From contig NW_017804464.1 of NCBI RefSeq assembly GCF_001625305.1, positions 4,114,646-4,178,645 of the forward strand: 64,000 bases of DNA, in the 5' to 3' direction. The stretch is from Branchiostoma belcheri. Lineage: Eukaryota > Chordata > Leptocardii > Amphioxiformes > Branchiostomatidae. This document shows, piece after piece, positions 15,001 to 23,100 of this stretch. Positions within the stretch are counted from its first letter, which is position 1; each line of letters starts with the position of its first letter. The position numbers were made by a program, and so were the translations under genes. The notes below the pieces were generated by a model. That model was not told the DNA's origin, did not search any database, and was given only the letters and a program-made list of their open reading frames with translations.

Positions 15001-16879
15001 TTGTTATTAGCACGTTGAATATGTTCTTCAGAGTGCTATCCAGTAAGGAACCCCAAATCATATATGATTCACTTGTTCCAATCCAGTCAACCCACAAATA
15101 TTCAACCAGATTTTCAGCTTCTAACAGTTTCTTGCTCCCCAAACCAAAAACAAACAGTAAAAAAAGAACATTTCAGTATCGTGCAATTGACCTTTGGAAC
15201 AAACTACCACAACACATCAAATCACTGTCAAGCACATCTAACTTTAAAAAAGCCATCCGCCACCTGTTCACACAATATGAGTCCTGTGATTAGAGTGTGA
15301 ATTGGGTATCTTTCATTTGTACATAATGTAATAATGTAAATTTCCTCTTTATGTCATATGTGTATTTTTTACTATGTCATATGTTGTTTGTATTGTATGA
15401 TCTTTGTATGAACCCTGGAAGACTAGCCAGTTTTGGCTAAAGGGTATCGTAATAAAGGAATAAAGGAGCAGTCACTTTTCAATGAAGGAAATAATTTGTA
15501 TTGTTTTAACAGTATATATTAAGATATAACTGTTGCTCAGTGTAAGCTAATGCTTACAGTGTTTAACGTAAAACGTGATCATCAAAGTTGAGTTGTGATC
15601 CTTTGTTCAGCCTGTCTTAAGTTTGGAACGTCGTTTATTCCTTTCAGAAAACCTGTGTTGGGTGGGAGTTATGTCAAGAACCAGAGGTTTTTATTTGTTT
15701 TTATTTATTTATTGCAACTGGCTTGCCCCTACAGCTATTCTTCGCTGATTTCTAAGGGGGGCCAATGAAGATGCAATTCCTATGTGTCAGCTAGCATTTC
15801 TATGGCGTTCTCATCTTCTAAAAACCCTGATGTTCAAAATGGACTGTGCTTCTTTCCCTGTCCTGTTTGATCACTGTTTTCCTTCCATGTTCTGTTTTCT
15901 TCCAGAGATCACCCTTGATGTACAATTTATCGTCTGCTTGCCATCTATATCACATCTGCTTGGTTTTTCCTTGCTCCAGGTTTAGGGCTGCTCTGAATAG
16001 AATCTGTTGCTGACGCCTTATTGATTAGAAGTTGATTACAGCTACTGTCAAAGCTGAAATGATGCAAAACTGTTTCTTTCATTACTGTCATTCTAGCAAG
16101 ATAGTGGGGCCTTTTCTGCATATCAGATGTACTTTGCAAGACGAATAATGTACAAGCCCAGCATAAGATCAACAGTCTAAACTACCGCTTGACACTTTTT
16201 ATGCAATAGGGAATTCTTAAAATAAATTATATGTACTACTAAAAATGTACTAAGAATAATTTAAAGGTAATATCTTACATAATGATACTGAAACATTTAC
16301 TGATTCCTGTGATTGTAGTTTGTACCCCAGCAAAAATGATAACAAAAATATGAAGTCATTTAGCTGCAATAAACAGGCAATTTGACGTCTTAGCTTCTTT
16401 CCTTCATTAAAAGAAGGAACTCAAGCACTGGTCTTCAAGGGCTCCAGGCCGTCTTTCTCCCACCCTTCTATCCCAGATTCTGCTTAAGTTCTTTCTTAGC
16501 TTGCTACATGTGCATGGCTGCAAGAGATGCTGCATCATGGGGATGGTTCAGAAGGTTCTTTGTCAATCCTTACTGAGCCGATTTCTTTCCTGTCACTCAT
16601 CATGGGGATGGTCCAGAAGGCTCTGTGTGAATCCTTACTGAGCTGATTTCTCTCCTGTCTCTCATCATGGGGATGGTCCAGAAGTTTCTGTGTGAACCCT
16701 TACTGACCTGATTTCTTTCCTATCTCTCTCCCCACAGACGACAGTTCACCATGTTCTGCCTGGACTGTATAGCCAGCTACCTGGTGGAGGTGGAGGCCAT
16801 GAGTAGTACAGAGGCAGGGGTACAGGAACTGGTGCGCAACTTCAGGGGGCTACAGGCCAGGCTGGAGAGGCTGTTGTGA
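38..16879 (+). CDS. NUP155: Nuclear pore complex protein Nup155, C-terminal half (16 exons, 5' incomplete)
   Basis: Nup155 is a structural nucleoporin of the inner ring of the nuclear pore, at the nuclear envelope. Exons seen: 38-92, 311-533, 1151-1284, 1530-1589, 1711-1842, 2006-2144, 2648-2783, 4099-4246, 4919-5023, 5508-5662, 6243-6483, 6822-6942, 8553-8663, 9256-9392, 12830-12936, 16738-16879. Every junction has AG/GT and the phases join without a stop, giving 714 residues and a TGA at 16877-16879. The protein is the alpha-helical Nup155/Nup133-type C-terminal solenoid. Stretches that match my memory of vertebrate Nup155 include [38 protein letters not shown] and KANELLQ-like context before [12 protein letters not shown]. 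Vertebrate Nup155 is about 1390 residues, so roughly the first half lies upstream of the window. Introns are full of MITEs, SINEs and LINE fragments, but none breaks an exon. Confidence 0.95.
311..533 (+). CDS. NUP155: Nup155 exon B
   Basis: It follows a CCCCACAG acceptor and ends before GTAAGA in phase 1. It encodes a helix ([14 protein letters not shown]), a GC-rich Ala/Gly/Pro linker and [10 protein letters not shown], a segment I recall as conserved in Nup155. GC content is much higher than in the flanking introns. Confidence 0.93.
534..1150 (+). other. Nup155 intron, nothing recognised
   Basis: AT-rich intron without a repeat family I can match elsewhere in the window. The same holds for 6484-6821, 8664-9255, 10400-12300 apart from the SINE at 11190, 13570-14260 apart from the solo MITE end, and 15470-16530. 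Confidence 0.6.
1151..1284 (+). CDS. NUP155: Nup155 exon C
   Basis: It encodes a helical segment with [18 protein letters not shown], corresponding to the LWKLLCEH region of vertebrate Nup155. Acceptor TATTTCCAG, donor GTATGG, phase 1 in and phase 0 out. Confidence 0.94.
1530..1589 (+). CDS. NUP155: Nup155 exon D
   Basis: A 20-codon exon reading [19 protein letters not shown] after its first Glu. It is bounded by a TCTACTAG acceptor and a GTAAGG donor and is in phase 0 on both sides. Confidence 0.9.
1711..1842 (+). CDS. NUP155: Nup155 exon E
   Basis: A 44-codon phase 0/0 exon encoding [16 protein letters not shown] and [14 protein letters not shown], one of the best conserved parts of the solenoid. 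The donor is GTCTGT. Confidence 0.95.
2006..2144 (+). CDS. NUP155: Nup155 exon F
   Basis: It starts [20 protein letters not shown] and ends in phase 1 before GTAAGA. The last ~50 bp plus the donor have been tandemly copied three times into the following intron (see the repeat entry at 2225). Confidence 0.94.
2225..2590 (+). repeat. Three decayed tandem copies of the Nup155 exon F 3' end plus donor
   Basis: The exon F segment beginning CAAATCAGCAGCCAGATC at 2093 recurs at 2225, 2364 and 2501 (periods about 132, 139 and 137 bp), each with its GGTAAG-like donor and downstream intron sequence. The copy at 2225 is nearly intact. The copies at 2364 and 2501 are progressively more diverged and carry stops. 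They lack an acceptor or the exon's 5' part, so I read them as non-coding duplicates. Confidence 0.9.
2648..2783 (+). CDS. NUP155: Nup155 exon G
   Basis: It joins exon F through a split Val codon and reads [20 protein letters not shown], then a Gly/Glu/Pro segment ([12 protein letters not shown]). It ends in phase 2 before GTCAGT. Confidence 0.96.
3290..4010 (-). mobile_element. 5'-truncated non-LTR retrotransposon, C-terminal reverse-transcriptase region and 3' tail
   Basis: An open frame on the minus strand from about 4010 to a stop at 3475-3477 has the hallmarks of the region after the reverse-transcriptase fingers/palm: [32 protein letters not shown] and [11 protein letters not shown]. 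About 180 bp of 3' UTR follows, ending in short ATTTGT-type repeats near 3300, typical of CR1-like LINE tails. The catalytic domain is missing. The copy sits in the intron between exons G and H and ends about 90 bp before the exon H acceptor. Confidence 0.88.
4099..4246 (+). CDS. NUP155: Nup155 exon H
   Basis: It joins exon G through a split Arg codon and reads [15 protein letters not shown], then a Pro-rich loop ([16 protein letters not shown]), and ends with AVEAQQY in phase 0 before GTAAGT. Confidence 0.95.
4289..4528 (+). mobile_element. tRNA-derived SINE, family A
   Basis: It begins CCGGTGCAATAGCTCAATTGG, a tRNA-like 5' end with an A-box-like segment, followed by GGTCGTGAG and a body also found at 24156, 25185 and 29091 (a GTGGACTAGCCCCCTGC block). 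The B box region is degraded here. The tRNA part does not form a clean cloverleaf, so this is not a tRNA gene. Confidence 0.7.
4529..4887 (-). mobile_element. TTAA-type MITE, family E, reverse copy
   Basis: It is the reverse-orientation relative of 17751-18108: it shares the TTTTTAGGGCTTGGAAACCC block near one end and ends GGATGCCT at 4880-4887. The flanking TTAA is degraded to TTGA on the right. It ends 31 bp before Nup155 exon I. Confidence 0.75.
4919..5023 (+). CDS. NUP155: Nup155 exon I
   Basis: A 35-codon phase 0/0 exon encoding [19 protein letters not shown] and [15 protein letters not shown]. The donor GTTTGT opens a (GTTT)n run at 5024-5047. Confidence 0.97.
5125..5300. repeat. Dispersed repeat shared with 21390-21535 (inverted)
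   Basis: Blocks such as GTTACCATGG/CCATGGTAAC, the CTTCTTCTTCC run and GTTGGGTTACATTATGTAG recur in reverse complement at 21390-21535. The family is not recognised. Confidence 0.6.
5508..5662 (+). CDS. NUP155: Nup155 exon J
   Basis: It encodes [35 protein letters not shown] and ILSKLAERH and ends in phase 2 before GTCAGT. Confidence 0.96.
5703..5985 (+). mobile_element. GGCC-ended MITE, family D, degraded copy
   Basis: It begins GGCCTAGGAAAAATGTTGTG and follows the same order of blocks as the complete copy at 12306-12746 (CCCTAGGC, GCAAGGGACAT, AGCTCCATGATC). The right end is eroded. Confidence 0.65.
6243..6483 (+). CDS. NUP155: Nup155 exon K
   Basis: The longest exon in the window. It carries [19 protein letters not shown], then [19 protein letters not shown], and ends AELVDITR before GTAGGT in phase 0. 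The helical core matches the most conserved C-terminal Nup155 block I recall. Confidence 0.97.
6822..6942 (+). CDS. NUP155: Nup155 exon L
   Basis: It encodes [19 protein letters not shown] and [18 protein letters not shown] and ends in phase 1 before GTTCAC, a weaker donor than most in this gene. Confidence 0.96.
7037..7308 (+). repeat. Decayed tandem copies of the exon M acceptor region
   Basis: The sequence around the true exon M start (GTGATTTTTCAGAGCTGTCAGACTC) recurs in decayed form at about 7037 (GTGATTTTGAGCTGTCGGACTC) and 7193 (ATGATTTTTCAAAGTTTTTGGACTC). Each is followed by TGATGAAGTGCCTTGTTTCATTGCC, a pseudo-acceptor TGCAG and the block AACATGCTAGGGG. A further partial copy lies at 9955-10060. 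The copies have lost the AG or the reading frame. Confidence 0.8.
7315..8508. mobile_element. Inverted-repeat element with terminal arrays of paired TACG motifs
   Basis: It begins GAGGGTCTGCATG and ends CATGCAGACCCTC, an exact 13-bp terminal inverted repeat, with a perfect 6-bp target duplication TAGTAT at 7309-7314 and 8509-8514. Both ends are built from degenerate direct repeats of the form YTACGNNTTACG: about four at 7340-7450 and seven at 8300-8490. The interior (7460-8260) has no transposase-like frame. Two related sequences nearby (near 7157 and 10030) look like empty target sites. A 217-bp relative lies at 60665-60881. Superfamily not assigned. Confidence 0.88.
8553..8663 (+). CDS. NUP155: Nup155 exon M
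   Basis: It joins exon L through a split Glu codon, reads [20 protein letters not shown] then [14 protein letters not shown], and ends in phase 1 before GTAAGG. Its acceptor lies only 38 bp downstream of the inserted TACG-array element. Confidence 0.95.
9256..9392 (+). CDS. NUP155: Nup155 exon N
   Basis: It encodes [39 protein letters not shown] and AK, in phase 0 before GTACAG. It corresponds to the LPRLLEVYDQLFK region of vertebrate Nup155. Confidence 0.95.
9419..9720 (+). mobile_element. tRNA-derived SINE, family B
   Basis: GTCATGTGGCGTAAATGGTAG is followed by a B box GGGTTCGAATCC near 9469 and a body CTTGTGCCCTTGGGAAAGG, AAATGAC/GAGTACCTAGC and GTTAGGGATGTCCC. Copies or parts occur at 11190, 19580, 24255 (minus), 25848, 26440, 39825, 57245 and 62110 (minus). 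Confidence 0.85.
10262..10378 (-). mobile_element. GGCC-ended MITE, family D, fragment
   Basis: A reverse copy ending CCTAGGCC followed by TAA, with the GGGTCAGTCGGGAAACAGG and TGCAGGGGTCCACAC blocks of family D. The left half is missing. Confidence 0.65.
11190..11345 (+). mobile_element. SINE family B, diverged copy
   Basis: GTGGTGGCACCAGTGACACAA and GGGTTTGATGCTCACC (a decayed B box) are followed by TTGTGTCTTTGGGAAAAGCC. It is clearly diverged from the copy at 9419. Confidence 0.6.
12306..12746 (+). mobile_element. GGCC-ended MITE, family D, with internal purine repeat
   Basis: The left end GGCCTACGAAAAAAATGTTG and the right end AACTTTTTTCCTAGGCC are inverted, flanked by TTA at 12303-12305 and 12747-12749. 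The TWA target duplication and GG..CC ends point to PIF/Harbinger-type mobilisation. An A/G-rich simple repeat occupies 12563-12677. Confidence 0.75.
12563..12677 (+). repeat. Polypurine microsatellite (GAAA/GGAA/GA)n
   Basis: An uninterrupted purine strand of mixed GAAA, GGAA and GA units inside the family D MITE. It was either carried by the element or expanded within it. Confidence 0.95.
12830..12936 (+). CDS. NUP155: Nup155 exon O
   Basis: It encodes [20 protein letters not shown] and [15 protein letters not shown] and ends in phase 2 before GTAATG. It matches the DPFW...KPLHLLD block of vertebrate Nup155. Confidence 0.94.
12979..13359. mobile_element. GGCC-ended MITE, family B
   Basis: The terminal inverted repeat starts GGCCACACCAATTTAATTTG and extends through TTGGTTCT. 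It is flanked by TAA at 12976-12978 and 13360-13362. A second copy is at 22549-22906. It starts 43 bp after the exon O donor. Confidence 0.82.
13466..13570. repeat. Dispersed repeat shared with 23597-23697
   Basis: GATTCATTCCTCAAGCTAACC, AGACATCTGGA and CGCATAGTTCCCGTTTAGAAC occur in the same order and orientation at both places. The family is not recognised. Confidence 0.75.
13851..13883 (+). mobile_element. Solo end of GGCC-ended MITE family A
   Basis: GGATGTCATCCATAAAAATA followed by a GGCC-type terminus and TAA matches the right end of family A (18531-19020). The rest of the element is not present beside it. Confidence 0.65.
14262..15470 (+). mobile_element. 5'-truncated non-LTR retrotransposon with reverse-transcriptase palm
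   Basis: Two plus-strand frames make one element. The first, 14269-14631, carries [21 protein letters not shown]-type palm motifs and the catalytic YADD at 14449-14460. A frameshift near 14632 leads to 14664-15293, which carries the thumb/C-terminal part ([30 protein letters not shown]) and a TAG stop. The 3' UTR ends in AATAAAGGAATAAAGG near 15465. It lies in the last Nup155 intron and is inactive because of the frameshift and truncation. Confidence 0.92.
16533..16737 (+). repeat. Triplicated 65-bp repeat forming the acceptor region of the last Nup155 exon
   Basis: CATCATGGGGATGGT starts at 16533, 16598 and 16663, each followed by CAGAAG..TTACTGA.C.GATTTCT and a pyrimidine tract. Only the third unit ends in a functional CCCCACAG, at 16737. 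Confidence 0.92.
16738..16879 (+). CDS. NUP155: Nup155 exon P (last coding exon)
   Basis: It joins exon O through a split Arg codon. It encodes [20 protein letters not shown] and ends [13 protein letters not shown] before TGA. This matches the vertebrate C-terminus (NFKSLQAKLERL). Confidence 0.96.
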
Positions 16880-16921
16880 CCTTGACACAAGGTCAAATCT
16901 ATCGTTAGGATTTACTAGTAG

Positions 16922-17162
16922 CAGCACGTTGGTAGAACATACTGCACCTTCGCAAAACCCGTAATGTATTGTGCATAGCACCTTGGCAGAATCATATTCA
17001 TGTATAAAGTTAACATCCCGTCTGTAGTTTCCAAAGGTTATGTCGGAAAACATATCGTCTGCAACAGGCAAAAATTCTGATGCAATGGTGACCAAACATC
17101 CAACGAAAACCGTGAAAAATCAGAGTTTCGCACAGGCGCAGTACGTTCTGCCAACGTGCTGG
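16922..17162. mobile_element. Hairpin MITE just after the Nup155 stop
   Basis: CAGCACGTTGGTAGAACATAC at the left and its near reverse complement GTACGTTCTGCCAACGTGCTG at the right enclose about 150 bp. It lies 43 bp after the TGA, probably within the 3' UTR, so the Nup155 mRNA may contain a long stem. Confidence 0.75.
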
Positions 17163-17633
17163 ATTTAGCAAAGAACCCGGTGTCATTTGGATGTATTTTT
17201 GAGAGAAAACAAAAGAACACTGAGAATGCCAATACTGTTATGACTTAGGGAAAAGGTTACTTGACACATGTTAGGACTACCATAAATCCAACATTGCTGA
17301 AAAGCTAGGAGAATGCTAGTTAGATAAATTGCTTATTTTGGAACTTTTTCAATGATATTTAGACAAGGTTCAGTAAACAGCAAAGCATAGGTTTGAAATT
17401 TGCTGGTCTTTCTAAAGTATTCAGGGATCTTTTATACCTACACCATTTTTCTTCTAGGTAATAACTGATGACATAGTGCCATGAATATGAAACATTTATA
17501 ATACCCTAAACATCATGTAAAAGCACCAAAGGAAAAAGAACAGTCAAATTATTATGGAGCTAAATTATGATTCTCGTTTCCTCATGGAAATGAGGATTTG
17601 GGGATTCCTGATTAGCTTTATATCATGGTTGAT

Positions 17634-17639
17634 AATAAA
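17634..17639 (+). terminator. Candidate Nup155 polyadenylation signal
   Basis: AATAAA about 755 bp after the stop, followed by an AT-rich region. Other AATAAA hexamers exist downstream (near 19245), so the true 3' end is uncertain. Confidence 0.35.
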
Positions 17640-17750
17640 TGTCATTAAAACAGTCGTGCTTCATTTCATATGAGGAATGAGACGAAAGAAGTTAACTTTT
17701 CTGTCATTTGCTTACTACATATCACTCTAGAGCAGTGTTGTTCCTTTTAA

Positions 17751-18108
17751 AGGCATCCAATGCGATTTCAGGGCAGCAAAACTGGAAATATTCTGAATAA
17801 GGCAATCTTTGTGATATTGACACATACTGCTTCACACTAGCATATTTGAATAAGCATTTCATACTGCGGGCATTTAAAACTGCAGAAACAAGCTCCAAGA
17901 CTAGTACTTCATTTTCTGGGTGGTACCCTAAAAATCGGCCCAGGACCCTTCAACTAACCATTTTCCGTCAGAATTTTGGAATTTTTGCTCCATGAGGGTC
18001 AATATACACTGGGATATTGTAGTTTCAACTCAGTATGTAGATAAATGACTAGAATATTGGCTTTGAAAAATCGGGTTTCCAAGCCCTAAAAACTGGCATT
18101 GGATGCCT
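17751..18108. mobile_element. TTAA-type MITE, family E, complete copy
   Basis: The ends are AGGCATCCAATGC and its inverse GCATTGGATGCCT, each flanked by TTAA (17747-17750, 18109-18112). TTAA target duplication is known for the piggyBac and Kolobok superfamilies. Which one mobilised this family cannot be told from a non-coding copy. Relatives: 4529-4887, 34494-34775, 49704-50030. Confidence 0.85.
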
Positions 18109-18530
18109 TTAAGTTTGTTGTCAGTGTCCTCAAATTTACCGCTAATGTGCAGCATATGGAAGCATGCGATAAATTTTGCATGTAATGTACTATTAAATCA
18201 TAATGGGACTTGTTTTTCTGGTGCAGCTAATGGTATCCTGTATAATTACAACCTAGCCCTGCACAAAATTACCTCGGAGCATCTCCCTTCTGAAGACGCA
18301 ATGTCACCTTGATGTCAAAGGAAAATTGGAATTTCTAAAAGGTTCATATTTTGGCAGAAGCTCTTCTTTTTCCTGCCAAGTGAATATTATTTTCTGTACA
18401 ATAACTACAAACTGTAATTACATCGCATATTCATTGTCCTTTTGGTGGTTTGAATGTAAACTTGAAGACCATTTGGGAAGAAGAATGTGTAATTTTCTGT
18501 AGATGTCTTGCAGGTGACTTGGGCCCATAA

Positions 18531-19020
18531 GGCCACAGCAAGTAAATTTTATGGATCACATCCTCTGCAGACTCCAAATGTAATGCGATAGGACAAAAAA
18601 AAACAAGGCGGGGGAAAAAACAAGATTCCTACATCTTCAAATTTTGGCATCATAAACCTTGTTAAACATGAAATTAAAGATACCTATATTCTGCTAAGTT
18701 TACTGCCAATTATTACAACATCCATTTCTCACTGAAACAGCCTGGAAAAAGAATGAACGCATCACTGCATCAAAGTAAAAGGAATTTAATGCATTACTGC
18801 ATCCAAGTAAAGGACAAAACATTAAATCAGAGCCTTGTCTTGTCTCCTGTCTTCATATTTATCTGCCATCCACGTTCTGGCATGGCAACAGACATCTTTG
18901 CCTATTTTCGGCATGTTGACCACTGTCAGAGGGCAACAAAATTTCTTGTTTTTTTTTCTCCAAAATCAGGCAAAAATCAATGCGCGTTGATGTCATCCAT
19001 AAAAATTAGTTGCTTTTGCC
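18531..19020. mobile_element. GGCC-ended MITE, family A
   Basis: The left end GGCCACAGCAAGTAAATTTT and the right end AAAAATTAGTTGCTTTTGCC are inverted, followed inward by the shared GGAT(G)ACATCC/GATGTCATCC block. TAA flanks both sides. Other copies: 29782-30277, 36335-36680 and 44518-45026, plus solo ends at 13851 and 37715. Confidence 0.85.
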
Positions 19021-19579
19021 TAATATATGTGAAGGTTGGTGCAGCAAAACTGGAATGAATGCAAATGAGGATGGCCTTTCAAGTGGAAATAATTTAGTAG
19101 TACTTAACTTTGAACTTTTGCATTGATAGTAAGCTGACAACGTGGTCTTATGTACGTATAACATTCCTATGGGTTTATATGAGGTCCATTTGAGGACCAT
19201 ATTTTGTATGACAAACAGAGTCCTTCACTTGAATGTAATGAATTGTAATAAAAAAGCAGATTTCAGAGGGTGCCCATGTGCTGTATGTTTAGATACTCCC
19301 TACACTAGGAATTAATTTCCATACATATATACTACTTATACATAGTAAATGTATATTAAGTAGTATGTATATTTTCAGGCTGTAATATTTTGACTTTTAA
19401 AATCTAATTTAGAGAAAGTGACATTGGTTTTTACAAGACAAGACTTGTAAAAGGAAAATGTCATTCTTTGGCAAACCACTAACCTCACTCTTTACAACTC
19501 ATTTGACCTTTACAGTATTAGAGATGAATTACCATAAGCAAGAATAACAAATTTAATGGTGATCTAAAATGTGATTTTT

Positions 19580-19745
19580 TAAATAGGGTTATTGACTTGG
19601 AATCTGATTCAGAATGTTCTGGGTTTGAATTCCTGGCAGGCCCCAATATTGTGTCCTTGCGATAATTGGGAAAGGTGCTCAACACCTATTTCCTTTCATG
19701 ACTCAAGCAAAAATGAGTACCTAGCTTCGGTTAGGGATGTCCACT
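19580..19745 (+). mobile_element. SINE family B, diverged 5'-truncated copy
   Basis: GGGTTTGAATTCCTGG (decayed B box), TTGTGTCC, GGGAAAGG and AAATGAGTACCTAGCTTCGG match the SINE B body in order. Confidence 0.65.
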
Positions 19746-20277
19746 CTAACAACATGTAGCAAAATAATTGACACATTTTCAGTAAGCTGAAACAAATTCA
19801 GCTTGCTAGCAGAACCTCTAATGTTCTATTATACAATGTACACAATTCCATACCTCTTTAAGATTTTTACAACAAGAATTATGACAGTTACATGCAATAG
19901 TTTTGTGATGTGGTTTCTACGAATAAGACAAATTTGCAAACCTGTGGTTGAATAGAATAGAGGCAATGTATAATAGTGTTTACTTCTATAATAGGCCATT
20001 TACATTCAGAGTACCAGATGATTTTGGCTATGAAAAGCAGCCTTTCCAGTTCAGTACCACTCAGTGTAGCTCTATTTAAAGCCCATGAAAGAATGTCCAG
20101 CTTTGTTCAATACTACAGCAAATGAGATAGAAACTTCATTGATCTGACTAGGAATACCAGCTGTACTTTTGGTTTGTTCAATAAGGATAGCCAGGCACAC
20201 TGCCAGATCTAGATGTAGTAGAGAAGCTGCCTTCAAGTTGACAAATGAATTACAGAACCAGTGGCAGGTTGATATTA

Positions 20278-20780
20278 GGCCATGTTGATTTGACTATATG
20301 GATGACAACCCAAAACTGATGTGAGCATGCAAATACTAGTAAAAAAAAAAGTTTGGCCAAAAAAAAAAGTTGCTTTCATTATGAATTCTAGGTGGTCATG
20401 AAGGTTGAACAAATGACACAAACAATATCCCAAACCCATTCAGTAGAAAAATGAGTAGATGTTGCGATTACTGACAAATCTTCCTATCAGTAATTAGAAC
20501 ACAAGTGGCATTATATTTTATTGGGATGGTGAATGATATACTCTTCATTTTTATTCCTTCACATTTTCTTGTCCTTTGGAATGGAGTTTGGTATTCTGCG
20601 ACATAAGTATTGTTTTCTAATTTTTTTTTTCAATTTATGGCATATATTTGCTCATTTTGCAGCTACGTAATACTATATATATATGTTTTGTACGATTGAC
20701 GGTTTGGTCGAAAACTTTTTTGGGGAGAAACGGATGAAAATTCATGCAGATGTTATCCATATAATCAAGTCAACATGGCC
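20278..20780. mobile_element. GGCC-ended MITE, family C
   Basis: GGCCATGTTGATTTGACTAT and its inverse ATAATCAAGTCAACATGGCC form the ends, with TTA on both sides (20275-20277, 20781-20783). The paired copy is 49302-49682. Confidence 0.85.
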
Positions 20781-21389
20781 TTATGAAATGTCCTTATGGT
20801 TCTTAAAATATTCATAATGGTGCTCAACCATAGTGCACAATCCAAATAGAATATAGGAGACGCACACCGATAATAAAAAAATCTATATTTCCTCAATGAA
20901 AAATCTATAATTCCTAAATGTGGCTTTTTTGGGGTTGTTCACATGTCCAGACACATGATATATGATCAGTGCTTGTTCTCAAGATATTCATGGTCGTACT
21001 TTAACTATAGTGTATGTGTGCTATCTAAATAAAAGAAGAGTGGGTCAACTTTGGACAATAGAAGATATATCTTTCCATGATGAAAAATCTATAGTTTGTA
21101 AAATTAATACAGCAGGGCTTGAAATTAAAGGTGGTCCAATGGCCACTGACCTCTAAAATTTAGGCTGGGACAACTAAAAAGACACTTTGGGACATTTTTG
21201 GGACAATAGCAAAATAATCAACATTAGAATATCAGCCCTTTTTTGTTTATCAGGCACACATCCTGGCTTTTGGATCTGGAAAAGTCCCCCCGAATTTCCT
21301 GTCTACACTGCAATTATGTAGTGCACCTGGGAGTGAACATTAATATATATGGTCAGACAGGAGTATAAATCCCTCCTACTATAAAATTG

Positions 21390-21535
21390 CAACATTATGT
21401 AACCCAACACCAGTTACCATGGTGAGAGACGTAAACAAATCAGGTCATTGGCCAGGTCAGAGGTCAAGTGTTTGGAACAGAAGAAGAAGAGGAAACATAG
21501 CAAAAACAAATATGTTCTACTTCGGTAAACATAAA
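21390..21535. repeat. Dispersed repeat, inverse of 5125-5300
   Basis: It shares the GTAACCCAACACC, TTACCATGGTGA and GGTCATTGGCC blocks in reverse order with the Nup155 intron copy. Confidence 0.6.
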
Positions 21536-22548
21536 AAGTTCATTTCGAGGCCTGAATGCAGGTCTTTAAATTTGTGGCCCACATGTCTGGACACATGATA
21601 CATGATCAGTGTGTGAATGTCGTTCCTTCTTACCCTGCTCGGTTTGCGAGCCAGCGGAATCGATAGCGGCTAATTTTCCATCAGAATGGCTATTGACCAC
21701 CGTGGATCATGCACAAGCCGGTAGTCTTTCATTTCTGAAGGTATTTGGCAACCACATGAGGCTTTGTAGGGAAGGTAAACCGAGGACAGTCGTAAATACA
21801 ATACCATGATCTCCCCTTGTATAGATGGTGGTAATGTGAATCAAAGCTTACTTTATTCTGTTACATTTTGTTCTACCAGCATAAAAGAATATAGTGTGTT
21901 TAGCATTGCCATACTTTTATTGGCCTTTTCATACAATATGTTACACACCATTGCATGTTTTAATCTGCAATGGTTTTCAAATGCTTGCAATGTGTACATG
22001 TATACTTATACTGTATTGGCCCAGCCATTCTGTAAAATAAAAATGTTCTACCCTCTGGATATCCCTTGTCGTTAGGCTTATCCCTTGGCCACCTGGGGAC
22101 CTACAATGGCAATGATGTTAACAGCAGGAGACGAAAGTAAAATTAGAAATAAACATGTTGAAGAATAGCCAAGCATTTATAGTGAACCATTTTATCAATC
22201 AGTAAGCTGGCTTAAACTAGAATCATAGGTGGATGCATGTACATGCTTAACCACAAAAGTCCAGTATACTAAAGGTAGCCATTTGGCACTGAAGTTTTAT
22301 AGGTTGTGAAGTTAGGCGGCAGGGAGAGGGTTAAATTCTAACCAATGTTTCAGTACCTCATGAGATACGTTACTGGTACTCGTAAAATGCTAAGTAAACA
22401 TGAAATCTAGGATTAACGTTGATTGAATTTGCAGTGGGTTTTGGGGAATATTGTAAATGTTCAATGGTAGGTATAACAATTATAATGTCCCTAGTATCTA
22501 AGCAGAGGTTTGGAGGCTAGGTAGCTCTAATCAGAAGAAGGTAAGTGA

Positions 22549-22906
22549 GGCGACACCAATTTGATTTGTTGGTTCTCGAATCTTTTCAGAAAAAAATGAA
22601 GTGACAGGGTGAAAGAAGATAAGAATAAAAACAGACCAAGACATCCTATGATAGCCCCAAAGTCAACATACCAGGCTGGTTTGTAATTCAAACAACAAAT
22701 TGCAACCTTTTATTCAAACCACTTCATTGATAGATGGAAAAACTGTAACATCTCTGAAGAGAAGGGACTTCCTAGAACTGTTGGGGCCAAAACAAATATG
22801 AGCATTTGGAGTCGATTCAGAGCCTGAAATGTTTTTTTTTTTTGCAAATCAAAAAAAAAAAATGAAGTGGGTGAATATGTGAACCAACAAATTAAATTGG
22901 TGTGGC
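22549..22906. mobile_element. GGCC-ended MITE, family B, diverged copy
   Basis: Its ends CGACACCAATTTGATTTGTT and AACAAATTAAATTGGTGTGG match family B at 12979-13359, but the outermost bases and the TAA duplication are degraded. Confidence 0.75.
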
Positions 22907-23040
22907 ATCCCTAACAACCATCTGTTTAAAAATGAATCCCTGTCGCGGTGACAATTAACCCCCAGGAGAGAAAGTTAACGTTGCGTATCGACAGATTCCT
23001 AACACATTAAAGCGGCATCAGTGCGATGACAATGATCCTC

Positions 23041-23100
23041 GGACTGACGTCACGCTGACGTCAAGCGTAGGAAATGACGTAGGCGGGATTTTATATCGCA
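23041..23100 (+). promoter_or_regulatory. Paired CRE motifs next to a TATA-like sequence
   Basis: Two perfect TGACGTCA palindromes (23045-23052, 23056-23063) are followed by TGACGTAG (23075-23082) and TTTTATAT (near 23089). TGACGTCA is the CREB/ATF binding site. No gene start is visible downstream, so its role is unknown. Confidence 0.4.
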
